Positions 33,649 through 45,766 of a DNA stretch of 64,000 nucleotides are shown one piece after another; position 1 is the stretch's first letter; each line of letters opens with the position of its first letter. Source of the stretch: Rhizophlyctis rosea (taxonomy: Eukaryota > Chytridiomycota > Chytridiomycetes > Rhizophlyctidales > Rhizophlyctidaceae); assembly GCA_027596075.1 (NCBI GenBank), contig JADGJC010000005.1, positions 310,001 through 374,000 on the forward strand. Reading direction: 5' to 3'. The position numbers and the translations under genes are program-made. The notes beneath the pieces were generated by a model. That model saw nothing but the letters and a program-made list of their open reading frames with translations, did no database searches and had not been told where the DNA came from.

Positions 33649-36600
33649 ATGATGAACGCCATCTCCCTCTTCCTCCTCTTCTTCGAAGACATCCAAATCC
33701 TTTCCTACGCATTCGAGCCACATCTTAACTTTGCCGGCCTGCCAGATTGGATGCGTGAGTGTCCCAGAAAACGTTTTTGATTTCGCTATACTCGTTGCTT
33801 GTGGTGAACAGTCAATCAACGAGGCCACTTTTCATCACAGCATATGTCTTCAACCCACTGGGATATCAACCTCACGATCATGGCCAGTTTAGTATTTTGT
33901 TTTACTTTGCGATTGGGATTACGGCATTGTCGTTGATTTTGACGGTGTGGGTGGGGTTCACGATGAGGGGATCAAAGATGGAAGGTACGGGTTGCCCGTC
34001 TTCGGACATCATATCGGCCTCAGACGGATCAGCTTACTGCTCATGCATCCCCGATAGTCATATGGCCGCTTCAGCTTTTGCGAGCACTTACGAAGCTGCT
34101 TTCGACCGTGTTGCTCCTGCCGTGTATCGAAATATTCCTTCCGGGGTTTTTGTGCCATGATGAGAGTGTTGAGGGAGAGCCTTTATATCTATTCAGTAAT
34201 CCGAGTTTATGCCGGCAATGGCTCCATTTAGTCATACCTGCTGCGTTCGGATTAGTTTACCTTGCGGTGCAGGTGGAGTTTCCTCAACGCTACAACAAAA
34301 CACACATGCAAAGTGGATTCATGATCATTGATATGTCATGTCGATAAATCAACAGGCACCGCTCTTCAGTTTAGTCTACTTCCAAATGGACCCATCCGGC
34401 AAATCCTACGACGACAAAAACACCGGCCGCGTCGACACAGTCTTTGCCGTCCTCCGACTCATCCTCGCCGTAGCCCACGAATCCGTCCAAATGGCGCCTG
34501 CCTACCAAATCGCCATGGTCATCATCACTTCCGCCGTAACACTCTACCTAATGGTGCGACACCAGCCATTCTTCAACCCGAAAGTAAACGATATTCGCTC
34601 GGGGATATTCATGGCGGCATTCTGGAGCGGGATTCAGGGGGCGATAGGGTTGGGGTTGGGGGGGTATACGAGCACTACGGGGTTTGCGGTTATGGTTGCG
34701 TTGCTGGTACCGGAGTTTGCGATTGGGTTTGGGATTAGTGTTTTTGTGAGGCGGAGGATTTGTAAGGGGGTTTATAGGAGGTTGAAAGGTGGGTGTTTTT
34801 GCGAGTTATCTTAGTTCACGCTGGTGGAAAACGGAAATCGGTTCTGACACCCTTTCTTCCCGTGTGTCCATAGCCCGTCAAGCCCATGAAGAAGGCAAAC
34901 TCCCCGCCTCTAAAAGCTCAACTCGACAGATACAAGCAACCCGAGAATACAACGAATCCTCCAAACCTCCCACAAAACCCCACTCAAAACCCCCCCTCAA
35001 AAAATCCCTATCCGCAAGCGAAAAAGGCGTCCCAGACTCCTCCTCCTCCTCCGACAACATCTTCGCCGACCTAGACAACATCGTCACCTCCTCATCCCCC
35101 GAACCCGTCCGCGTCTTCGGCGCAGAAAGTGACGTCGAACTCGCGTGCCGATTTTTACAACATAATAGGACACCGAAGGCGTTAATGCTTGCTGATGCGC
35201 TGTTCGATGCGGGGATGCAGCAGTTCCCGAAGAGTGCGTTTTTGACGCTGTTGAAGGTTTATTATATTAAGACGTTTCAGATACGGGATTTGAGTCAGGT
35301 GTCGCAGTATTTGCATCTTTCGAAGGTGCGGTTGCTATGTGGGGGTCTGATGTGTGATCGTTGCTAACGAACGTACCGCGGCACATTTCAGGTTTTAAGA
35401 CCATCATTCGACATTCGGTTTTTCATCTTCTTTGAGGAACGAGCAATGGAGCAGGAGGATCGGAAGGATGAATTGCAGGCTTCTCAGTTGAACATCACGC
35501 GACATTTGGAGATCATTGCAATGGAGAATAGTAAGTTCTGTGTTTGAGTCAATATGGAGGAAGGCAGGGAAAAGTACTTCTCGAAGACAAGACTGATCCA
35601 CCTCTACGCGCGATTCTGCAGATGCACGCAAATGGCACCTAGAAGCGCTCCTCTCCCAGAAATCACTCTGGGAATACATTAAGAGCGATGCAGCTGATGC
35701 GGATTGTATTCCGTATTTGCTGGAGATTGTGGGGACGAACCGCATGAGGGCGAATCGGTATTATCAGCAGATGCTTAGCAAGTATCCGGTATGTGTTTGT
35801 AGGTTGGGGTTTTTGGGTACGCGGGAGGCTGATTTTGGGAATGGTAGAATTCGAAACAGGTTTTGAGACGGTATAGTTCGTTTTTAATGACGGTATGTCG
35901 GTGCAGTGGCTTTCGGGGGATAGTAAAGCGGAAAGACTTATTGGGGACTGATTCCCTTGTGATCTCAGGTTGTTGGGGATACGGAACAGGCGAAGAAATT
36001 GTTGGATAGAGCGGAAGACATTGTATGTTGGTTGTCATATCAGGTTGTACATGATGTGACACGTTCTGACCCGAGACCCCTTGCCGATAGGAAAACGCTG
36101 AAGCACGAGAACACACCGTGTGGTCCGCCAACGCTCGTGACAATGACGATTTCGGAAATAGTCAACGCCAGAGTGTGAATCAACAACAGTTTCAACCCAA
36201 CTTCCCAGACCACTCCATTCCACGCGTAATGAGCGAAAGCATGGACTCGACAGATCCACAAGTGGAAACAAGTTACCCACCATTAGTAGACCAACCCCTC
36301 CAAAACCGAAGTCGCCGCCCATCTGTCCAATTTGGTGCTGCGGAGCTCACACCCGTCGTGCACCATTCTCCACGTCGGTCGTTGAAGACTTCTCATTCGG
36401 AGGGTCCTGGAGGCGCTTATGCGGTTGAGGGGATGGGGGCTTTTGGTGGGGAGGGAGTCAAGTTTGAGCGGTCCCCGACGAAGGAGGAGATGGATTTACA
36501 GAAGATTAGTTTGGGGCAGGAGTGGAAGAAGGGACCTGGGTCGTTACCTTCTGTTCCGTCCGCGACGAGTAGCCAGAAGGATTCGAGGCAGTTTAAGTAT

Positions 36601-39394
36601 CTCCGGGGGATTCTGGAAACACGCTTGACGGGTCCGATTAATGAGTTGAACATCATGGTGAGTGGATGGATTGGGGACAAACTAGATGTTGGAAAACTGA
36701 AAATTGCTCATCTAAACCAAAACGAAATTGGGTAATTCACCCAAAACGAATCACAGATCACGGTTGCCTGCCTGTTTCTGTTGGCTCTCCTCGTGGTCGG
36801 CTGTCTGATCACGCTCATGACGTACAGCAACATCTCTCAAGCCGTCAATGAAGCCTACACCCGCATGCGACCAAGAGCTGCTGCGTATCGCCGTAAGTAA
36901 CAAGCGAAACTTCGATAAATTCACCCCCTTCCGAAATGCCTCCATGGTGGTCTTCCTCTAACAAAACTCACACCCTCTCTCCCCACCCTCCACCCGCATT
37001 TCAAAAATACCCCACCGCAGTAATCTATCTCCTCCGCAGCATCACAAACATGGCAACGGGCGTCATCGCCGGCGGCGTACCGCGGGAAATCATGTTACCG
37101 TGGGTCAATCAATCGATCGTACGGTTTGCGGATTCTCTGTTTGGTGTTTGGCGGGACCAGATCATGCCGACTTTGTTGAAGTATAATTTGAATGATGTGG
37201 CCGCAGTCAAGATTAAGAGGAAGTTGCCGGGGAAATGTAAGTTTTGTGGGTGATGTCTGATGGCAAGGGGGGCGGGGTTATAATTTTTCTTTTGGGATTT
37301 TTTTTGAGGGATGGGGTTTGGAGTTGTTTTTTCTTTCTTTCTGGTTTGTTTCTCTCAAATCGTACTAATCAACCCGTAAATCAACAGCTACACTCTTAAC
37401 CTACAACCCATACTTCCTGGCCCAACTCCTTCTCAGTAACGGACAAACAATCGCAAACCTCACCGCCACACAGGCCTACAACCCTTCCTTTTTCACATCT
37501 CCGGCCGTAAGGATATTCCTCGACAACATCGATGCGATCGGCGATGCCTTCCAGGACGTGTCTTCGCAGGGGTATGATGAGTTCATTGCCTATTCGCAGG
37601 GGAATATGAGAATGATGTGTAAGTGGAATGTGAGGATAGTTTTGTTGAGGGCGGTTTTCGGGAAAGACGGGGTTGGTGTTTAATGTTCGGAGTTGGCTAT
37701 GTGGGCTCTTTCTAAAGCCTTTCTGTACAACTCATCTATCGACATGTCATACAGACGGCCTACTAGTCGCTCTCCTCCTCGCCGCGCTCCTCGTCGGCAT
37801 TTTTTTGGTCCGTCCGACGATCATGAGGACCACGGAGCGCGAAGTGCAGATTGTGTCATTGGCTTTGACGCTGCCCAGGAAGTTTATTAATGAGCGCATT
37901 GAGACGCTTGAAGTCGAGGTGGAGAATATTATGGAGGAGTTGGGTGCGTGCGTTTTTGTTTTTGTGGTGGGGCCCCTGTCTGGTGGGAGGGACTAATAGT
38001 ATTTGTTGATGAGAATAGAGGTTGAGGGAAGGACTGGGACGGGACGTGGAGTGGCGAGTGCGACGGGGAACATACCTTCTACGACGGTGATGAAAGGGCA
38101 TAGTCGGAAGAAAATGACAGCGGTACGTGGTTTTGTCGAAAATTCGGTTGCCCTCCCTTCTTTTTTATATTGTTTTTCTGTTTCTGCCCTCCCTCTTTCG
38201 AGTTTTCGCCGTTTCCCCAACTTATGTTTGAATATCTGCAATCTCGGCCACAGATGTACGCAATGGGTCTTACACTCTTTGGCATATCTGGCGCACTCAT
38301 GTTTGCCCCCTCCATTGTGAGGAGCAATGCGGCGATGGACATGATAGGGTTAATCAATATGGTAATTTTCGAACCCACCTCATCCACATAATCTCCAAAA
38401 ACCCCGTCTCTTATGATCTCTTACTCCCCCTCCTCCAGTTAAGCACCCGATCATACTACACGATTGGCACCGCAATGTATGTAGGAGAAACCATATCAAA
38501 CGACACCTCGACCTGGCTGCCAGGCGACACCCTGATGTTGCTACAAGATTTTGCGAATAATTATCGTACGGCGGATGAGTCGTTGATGGCGGATAACAAG
38601 GGAGTGCCGTCGTTGTTGAGGGTTGCGTCCTGTCAGCAGTTTATTAATCAAGGTATGAAGTCCGCGTTTATGGTCAGGCTCCTCCCCCCGGGCGCCCCCC
38701 CCCGTTTTTTTGCCATCGAAAGAAGTGAAAAGATTCTAATTATTGACGTTGATGGGGGAAAACCTTATCGAACAAAAACTATCTTCCTCAGCTGGCCGAT
38801 GCTACCTCCAACAACCCAACGGCTGCGACCCAGCTGTCCGGATGTACCAGCCGCAACTGTCATACACCTACGACCTCGTAACCTCTGGGTTGGTCAACAT
38901 CGGCGCAGTGTGGTACGATGCTGTCACCCAATTCATCAACGACCCCCCGGCTCTCCAGACTGGAGATAATTCCCATCTAATTTTCATCAATGAGCTGCTG
39001 GAAGATTTGCAGGATGCTGGACCCCAGTTGAATGATTTGTTGTTGGCTGAGGTTAATATGCAGAATGCGAGGTGAGTGGTTTTGTGTTGGGAGTTTGGGG
39101 ATGATGGTTAGTCCTGTGTTTGTATTCACCTGACTTTGAACATCCTCTTCTCCACTCTCCGACAGCGCCAAAAGCTGGAACATCTTCCTCTTTTGTCTTA
39201 GTTTCTTCACGCTCGTCGGAAGCTATATTTTCGTTTTCCGATGGATTACAAACAACTTGAAGCAGAAACTGTTGAGCATCAGCGACTTGTTCTTCTCTTT
39301 GCCCGTTCCGCTTATCCAGTCTATACCGGAACTGAAGAGGTTCATTGAGAGTGGTGGAGCAATGATCCCGACGACGGAGAAGAAGGCTAAATAA
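33649..39394 (+). CDS. TmcB/TmcC-like large multi-pass membrane protein with TPR/HAT-like repeats
   Basis: Nineteen exons join in phase: 33649-33754, 33841-33984, 34058-34272, 34356-34788, 34874-35325, 35392-35530, 35622-35788, 35848-35892, 35969-36022, 36091-36657, 36757-36892, 37021-37236, 37388-37618, 37755-37943, 38019-38122, 38254-38361, 38439-38652, 38792-39071 and 39166-39394; about 1342 residues. The N-terminal third is a bundle of membrane helices with FEDIQILSYAF and SLVYFQMDP, the layout of the 'tiny macrocysts' TmcB/TmcC family of Dictyostelium, ciliates and chytrids. Then come TPR-like helices (ALMLADALFDAG, LLKVYYIKTF, VLRPSFDIRFFIFFEERAMEQ, family-typical), a disordered Ser-rich stretch and a C-terminal part with more membrane helices around an extracytoplasmic region holding Cys pairs. 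No cyclase or kinase domain is attached. Known: Tmc genes affect development in Dictyostelium; role here is unknown. The first exon is the least certain. Confidence 0.85.
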
Positions 39395-40107
39395 TGGGGG
39401 AGAACAATTGCACTGGGGGAGAAGAGAAGGATGGCGTGAATTGGTCCATTGTGCGTATTTGAGTTTAGTGAGGCTGACGGGATTGTCAATATCAATTACA
39501 CATATGGCGATGAGAAGGAGAAGTCCTTTTTGGTGGTGTTGATGGATGAGTGGTCCAACAAAAGAGCAAGGCGGGTCTATAACTCTTTCTGATCACACGT
39601 TGCGCTTTCAAACCTCCTTTATGCCCCTTCCACTTCTCCGCATCAACTGACTCGTAGCTGCCATCTTCTCATCAATGAGCCCGGAAGAATTCCTCTATTG
39701 GCTCATGCCCCAGCCCGAGCTAGCGCTGCAACGGCTGTGAGAAAATGATATAAGCCTCCATGAGTTGCAATGGTGTACGTTGTGCAAAGCGGAGTCATGG
39801 TGCGGGGGGCAGTCAGATCCTACTACGAATCGTCGAATACTACGAATACTACAATAAACACCCCCCCACAACTGCCGTTCTCTTCTTGCAACAATTTCGC
39901 ATTGAAAACACTTTCAACCTTGCCAAGCTACTACACCAACCTACTAAGGCACACCGTTCAAACTGAAAATGGGTATGCACAGACCCCCGTCTTCAACCTC
40001 CCAACAAACTACAATGTCTAAGAAAACAGCGAGGGAGTGTGTTGTTCTGTGCTTCTGTGATGTGCGGCGCGTCCTATCCGAACAATGGAAATGCGGAAAG
40101 CCGCGGA

Positions 40108-40125
40108 GGGGGGGGGGGGGGGGGG
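40108..40125. repeat. Homopolymer run of 18 G
   Basis: Uninterrupted 18-G run within otherwise mixed sequence; could form a quadruplex, or be inflated by sequencing or assembly slippage. Confidence 0.85.
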
Positions 40126-40928
40126 TTGTTGTTTGTAAATTGGACGGGGTAATGTTATCATGCACAAGAACAACCCGGATGGGAAGAAACATGAGGCAAC
40201 ACAACAATACTTGGCACGGCATAAATGTACATGTAACATAGGTATATTGATTGAATAGTATTTATACAGGAAACTATCTTATTCGCTTTCGAGTGGTTGT
40301 GCTGCTAGCCCGACGATCTGATTCCTCACACTAAAAAGAGTAGGAGGGGAAGTTAGAATTTGTTCGTAGAAGGGGTACAAGTCCCGACGATACACACCTT
40401 CACAGCGACCGGATGGCCGCAAAACACCACACCCAGTTCCCTGTTATACCCTACTCTACAGATCATGCGGTCGCCCGGTGAAGGGCGAACAACTTCCCCT
40501 CGCAATAGCTTGTTCGCTAAAGCTTGGGGCACCATCCGCTATGGATGGAGCGGTTTCCGAAGAAACACAAAGTCGTGGCCGCATGCTCCTCCACCTCTTG
40601 GGGAAAGAGGCAAGGAGACCACACTGTCGGTGGCTCTGGAGAGTGCTCGCTAACAATGAAGGGGAAATCCGAAGAGAGGACACTCCCCTCAATGTGGTGT
40701 TTACGAGGCGGGTATCCGCACTGTATGCTTCTTATCAACCAACCGGTTGACGGCGTGCTCCAAGTGCTCAGGCAGTGTTTCTGAACAACGACGAACGTTG
40801 ACAGCCGACTCTGTGTACCCTGACTAACTTCTAATCAACCGAAGTTGACAGCGTGTTTGGTCTCCTCGTGCTGATCGGCGATATTGAACCAGAGAGCGCC
40901 GGTTGCAATGTCGGGATGCGGTCGTCCG

Positions 40929-41063
40929 CTCGATACATAGGAGGGAATGGAATGGTCAGTAATCTTGTGACGTGTTTTACTTGGTCTAAAACAATAGATA
41001 TGGCAAGCGATAGCATACCTGCGGGTGGGAAGCCGAGCAGCAGACGACTGCTCAACTTCCCGG
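40929..41063 (-). repeat. Hairpin + splice-donor element, short form (R6)
   Basis: On the minus strand: hairpin arms GGGAAGTTGAGCAG and CTGCTCGGCTTCCC (fully paired if G-U allowed), then ACCCGCAG/GTATGCTATCGCTTGCC, the same junction as in the longer copies at 44.9-52.2 kb. The conserved body of the long form is missing. A branch-like TTACTGACC (40963-40954) and a pyrimidine tract lead to an AG at 40929, so the intron would be about 90 nt (41018-40929). Confidence 0.6.
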
Positions 41064-41828
41064 ACAGCGTAGAGAATTGCTTGGGAAACGGCCGGAGTGG
41101 GCTTCTGTAGAATAACGGAAGGTATTCAGTCAATATTCCAGTCGCGGGCATAGTCCAACAACCGAAAACGAGAACAGGGAAGTTATGACATATCTTTGAG
41201 TGGTGAGTCCTAATCCACTGCAATGCATCGAGGATGACTGAGCGCCCCCGCTCGACCCGCGGTTGCGAGTTTCATCATTGAGATTACGTGAAAGAGCAGC
41301 CCATACATTTCTTACATCTAGTAACCCGAAAGAACTCAACGAATACAAGTCATGCTCAATTCATACACGAGCTGTTCCTCCTCCATCATAGTGCACAGGA
41401 AGTCCCATCACCCAGGACCATTGCGGGGAATAAGATGGAATGGAATTTGTGGATATGTATGAAATTACAAATGATCTACGGCACTGACAGGGGGTTGGGT
41501 TCTGTACCGCTTACATTAGGTTGGGATGGTCCCTTGCAAACTGAACTTCAAGTTGAAGTGCAGCAATTTCTTTAGCATGAAGACGGGTAAACCAGAAGTT
41601 GATTGATGCATGATTGCCCACATTGAACGAACATAGATGCAATATTCACCCACAACGTGGTCCATATTCTCTTCCCATCAACTGAATCATACGATATGAA
41701 TTCAAAAGAATGACTTTCCTAACAATAGGCCCAGGCGGCATTTGACCCATGGCGATTTCGGAGAGCTAAAAAACTACAAATAATGCTAGGTATGGTGCCC
41801 AAGGTAACCTCCACAGCCGATGGATGCC

Positions 41829-42659
41829 CTAGTGATGCCCCGCATCAGTCCCACAAGGCCCACCCCACGTCGACTTGGCAATCTCCTTAGTACTCCCATC
41901 AAAGGTACGTATAGCCCCAAAGTACCAATGCGAAAGCTCCTCAGTCGATTCCGGCACATAATGGCAAATAAGCGACCGCCTAAACCGAGTCTTGGAAGTA
42001 TTCGGCGTCGACCCATGCACGACCGACCCGTTGAAAAATAACACGTCCCCCGCTTTCAGGTCGAGGAGTTGGGGTTCCAGTCCTTTTGGGGGGCGGACGT
42101 ATTCGGTTGTGAAGGAGGTGGTAAGGTCCGCCGGTTCCGGACAGGCGATTTCCATGTTTTGTGTGCCCGGTACGAGCGACATCCCACCATTTTCTGCATC
42201 GGCGTCGTCAACGGCGATCCACGCCGCACAACAAGTCTTAGGCCGGACTTTGAGGTAGTAGTTATCCTGATGGAGCGTTTGGCCACGCGAACCGGGGGGT
42301 TTGAAGTAAAACATGGTTTGGACGGCAATGGGCTGTTCGTTCATGCATTCACGGAGGATGGATTCGATACGTGGGTCGAGGAGGTATTTCTCGGCGAGGG
42401 GTCCGACGGGGAGGTGTTGGTGGGTGTGCGGGTGCATCATGCGGGGGTAGAAGGCTAGGGGGTCGTTGGGGTCGAGTTTTGTGGGGAGGGCAGAGAGACC
42501 TTCAACGGGGCCGTTTTTGGCGGTTTCCATGAATGTGTCTCTGATGGTGGTTATTTCGTCAGGGGAGAGGAGGCCGCGGGCTACAGCGTAGCCGTCGCGT
42601 TGGAAGGCTTTGGATATTTCGGAGGGTTGGGGAGAGGGGAGGGCAGCGGTGACGGACAT
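41829..42659 (-). CDS. Phytanoyl-CoA dioxygenase (PhyH)-like Fe(II)/2-oxoglutarate oxygenase
   Basis: Single exon, 276 residues, full family length, ATG at 42659. The double-stranded beta-helix core shows the metal ligands HQD (His130, Asp132) in GQTLHQDNYYLKV and His215 in NGSVVHGSTPN, with Arg226/228 (TRFRRSLICHY) to bind 2-oxoglutarate. It also has SLVPGTQN and AGDVLFFNG, typical of PhyH proteins. It would hydroxylate a small organic substrate using O2 and 2-oxoglutarate; the substrate is unknown. The early motif FQRDGYAVARGLLSPDEI is the usual N-terminal signature. No targeting signal (PTS1 or PTS2) is evident; the C-terminus ends in His-His. Flanked by repeat-rich DNA on the 3' side. Confidence 0.9.
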   Translation of the reverse strand: MSVTAALPSPQPSEISKAFQRDGYAVARGLLSPDEITTIRDTFMETAKNGPVEGLSALPTKLDPNDPLAFYPRMMHPHTHQHLPVGPLAEKYLLDPRIESILRECMNEQPIAVQTMFYFKPPGSRGQTLHQDNYYLKVRPKTCCAAWIAVDDADAENGGMSLVPGTQNMEIACPEPADLTTSFTTEYVRPPKGLEPQLLDLKAGDVLFFNGSVVHGSTPNTSKTRFRRSLICHYVPESTEELSHWYFGAIRTFDGSTKEIAKSTWGGPCGTDAGHH

Positions 42660-44650
42660 TTGGAATTGGATTCAGAGGTAGAGACTGTGGAGGGTTGAGC
42701 TACAATGGGGTCTGTTCGATACAGCTTATGAGACAGTTGTATAGAAGTTCAAGACGCTGAGAGTATTTATGTCACTGGGTTCACCAGAAAGGATGGTGGT
42801 TATTTTCAGAAAAAGATTTACCATTGTACTTCTCCAATCAACAGGAATTGGTTTTGAGGAAGGAAACGTGGGCGAACTTGTGCTCCTTCTCCTTTTTATG
42901 CTTTGTGTTGTGGGAACAGTTTCGCGTTGGGTGTGTTCCGGCTCTCGCAGCAATGATTCAGTGAACCCGTCAGCAGGGACGCGTTGCATGAAGGGCTTGA
43001 TAGTGCTTACGTGTGTGTGGGGAACCAACAGACTTAGTTAGAGCACACGTGGTATCGAAGATGACTAATCATCACCGTTGATTCTGTCCCCTGTTGATTC
43101 CACTGTTCAAATCGCAATCTGGATATACTGAGTCCTGACATACAATTCTCCAAACGCCGCTACTAACATTCACCTTCGAATCGTCTCTCGCAATTTTCAT
43201 ACCCCTCAACCATGGCATGAGAGTCAAGTTCATGATTATATTCTCATACATTGATTGTCCAATGAAATCCTGAAAGTCCACACGTCCTTCAATGCCGGAT
43301 GTGAATAACGATTCGCAAAACCCTATACTCTAAGCCTACCAACCTTCAATCTCGAAAACACTGTCTTTGTGTTACCGCACAGCTTCCGGTTGCTATCTCA
43401 CCAACTGAATGTCTAAAACTCACTAAAAACCAACACCGGGAAAAAAAAATCGCGATTACGATCCCCTGTATTTTTGCACTCATCTCTGCTTCAACCCCTT
43501 CCAAATCCATTCCAAAGTCATAGTATGCGCTCCAGAAACGTCTGCTGCTTCAATTGGTGCCGTGTTCTTATGTAACGAACTAGGATCGTGTGCGGGAAAC
43601 CGATATCTTCGATGTGCCATGAAAATTACACAATGATGTGGTATGTGGTTCGTTGTTTCCGATGTTTACACGATGCCTGGCTGGAGCGTGAGCGGGGACA
43701 ATGTTTTCTGGTGTTACATACTGCGCAGCGTACGTACCGTTCAATAGTACGTAAACCTTCATAGCAGACCCGATAAGTTACTCTCGCAACGCGACTAGTA
43801 AAAGTGGGCTGTCACGGGCTGTAGTTCATGACGAGGTGAACAAGAGGGAGTGAATATGAGGTTCAACAAAGCAGGTAATTGAACAACTGAATATAACTTC
43901 TTTGTGCAAAAGAATCTTGTGTCGTGGAAGTCGCCAAGCTTTTCTCACACCCATAATTACTACCCACTCATCAGTGTGTACATAGCAACTGGTCGAAAGA
44001 GGAGACTCTTGACAGCACCGTGTGCAGTGCTAGGCTTCATGCTAGCCTATCAAAGGCGCAAGTCTACTGGGGCTCCAAAGTGTGTAGTTCTATTTGGAGA
44101 TGGCGATGAGCGGAGGGAAAGGAAGTCTCGGAGTTTGCCACACTTCGGGACGCGTCACAAGCAGTTTAAGATTGTGAACCTTCTCTCCAAAACCTTGACA
44201 GCGAATACATAACATGATCAATGTGTTAAACATGAGATGGTAAAACATCATTGGACCAGCACTTACGGTTGCATAGACCAACGTTTGGATCATCAAGCTA
44301 CATGTATGCTGCTAGCGCGTTATGAAATGCAAAATATGATCGTGGGTGCCGGCTCATCAGAGCCTAGCGGGATTTATTTACGTGAGGGAAACCCACCAAA
44401 CCTCACGGTATACAGTACACAAGAGAGAGTTCACAAAAAGGATTGGGGGAAGTAGCAGGCGTGGTGCCTGGATATCTATCAAGTTGCGCGGTTCCCTCAA
44501 CCAGCACTGCGAGACAAGGGGAAGGCGAAAAGCCTATCGGCACTGATCTTGTTTTATACTAAGTGCCCGCGGCTTGGTCTTGTTGCCTTTGCCTCAAGGC
44601 GGATGGGGAAGTGGTCGGAGGACCTCGTCCGATGAGTGATATGGCGGAAA
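42660..44650. other. No gene recognised
   Basis: Short ORFs only. An oligo-A run lies near 43440. Nothing that can be supported as a gene. Confidence 0.4.
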
Positions 44651-44653
44651 GAT

Positions 44654-44934
44654 GTGATTAGTAACTGTTCCTTACAAGCGTGCGCAATGCATCTAACGAA
44701 GGTGAAGAGCGCCTTCTCTCAACTATGGAGGGCACCGTTTGCATCGGCAAGGTCAGCCACAGGTCAGCAAGATCGCTCAGGACGTGTTTCCCTCCCCAGG
44801 AGGGGGTCTTGTTAAAACGCTCAGATACAAGGGGGCCCAGCTTGCTCCACACCCATTGAAAGGAAGAAAAGGCAAGCGATAGCATACCTGCGGGGTGGGA
44901 AGCCGAGCAGCGGCCGACTGCTCGACTTCCCGGC
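44654..44934 (-). repeat. Hairpin + intron-like element, copy R1
   Basis: Minus strand, 5' to 3': hairpin (44931-44897; arms GGGAAGTCGAGCAG and CTGCTCGGCTTCCC), then ACCCCGCAG/GTATGCTATCG with the 5' splice site at 44887. A conserved body of about 200 nt follows (contains GGGCCC, GAGCGTTTTAACAAGACC, GGCTGACCTTGCC, TGAGAGAAGGCGC) and a branch site TTACTAATC (44664-44656). The acceptor is not resolved; the feature stops at the branch site. It follows copy R2 directly on the minus strand, forming a pair. Confidence 0.75.
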
Positions 44935-44962
44935 TTGAGGTAGACGATATGTCGCGGAACTT

Positions 44963-45274
44963 GCTGTCGCTGGGTATGTAGACGGGAAAGGAAATGGTTA
45001 GTACCAAGGTCTGAAAACGGTTGTCACCAACGCAACGAGAAGGTAAGAAGCGCCTTCTCTCAACTACGGAGGGCACCGTTTGCACCGGCAAGGTCAGCCA
45101 CAGGTCAGCAAGATCGCTCAGGACGTGTTTCCATTCCAACCGCAAATGAGGTCTTGTTAAAACGCTCAGATGCAAGGGGGCCCAGCACTCTTCTCACCCT
45201 TGAAGAAATGACAATAGGCAAGCGATAACATACCTTTCGTGGGGAAATCGCATAGTCGACTGCGCGACTTCCCC
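44963..45274 (-). repeat. Hairpin + intron-like element, copy R2
   Basis: Hairpin 45274-45240 (type with CGCG in the arms; one mismatch on the minus strand), then ACGAAAG/GTATGTTATCG with the 5' splice site at 45233. The conserved body is followed by a perfect TACTAAC branch site (45003-44997), a pyrimidine tract and CAG at 44970, or GACAG at 44964, about 25-30 nt further on. Predicted intron about 264-270 nt. The exon between R2 and R1 would be only about 76-82 nt and consists largely of the R1 hairpin. Confidence 0.75.
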
Positions 45275-45766
45275 AAAATGTGAGCAGCATGGGAATGTTC
45301 AAGTTGTTGTCGTTGAGCCGCCGGGGTGAGATCTTGGGTGTCGTGACTTGATGAGCGGATATTGGGATGGATGGATGGTGTGGTGGGAGCCGGTTGAGGA
45401 TGAAGTTGCGAAAATGGACTGTCGATGGTGGAGCCGGTGGTTCGGGGATGAAAAGAGTGGGAGAAGGAGAGTGAAGACCAGTCTGGCTGGCCGGTTGGCG
45501 TTATGAAAGCATGAATCATCAGGAGCGCGATCAAACCCACCTGACTGGTGGTCCCTCACGTCATCATTTGCTCAGCGAGTGATCAAGATTTTGATTTCGA
45601 GCCACGGGTCCTAGGTACCCAGCCTCAGAATCATTGGCTCAAGCCACATACATTTTTTCAAAATCTTGCCGAATAAGTTTCACCGAGAAAAGCGGTAACT
45701 TTCTTTCTTCAACCCCTTCAATGTCTACTAATCCTTGTGTGGACTGCATCTTACTCACAAAATCTT

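Larger units (their letters stand above)
39395..41828. other. No gene recognised apart from repeats
   Basis: Contains the G homopolymer (40108-40125) and the short hairpin/intron element at 40929-41063. ORFs around 40360-40780 on both strands are of similar length and mutually exclusive, with no recognisable motif. Confidence 0.4.
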
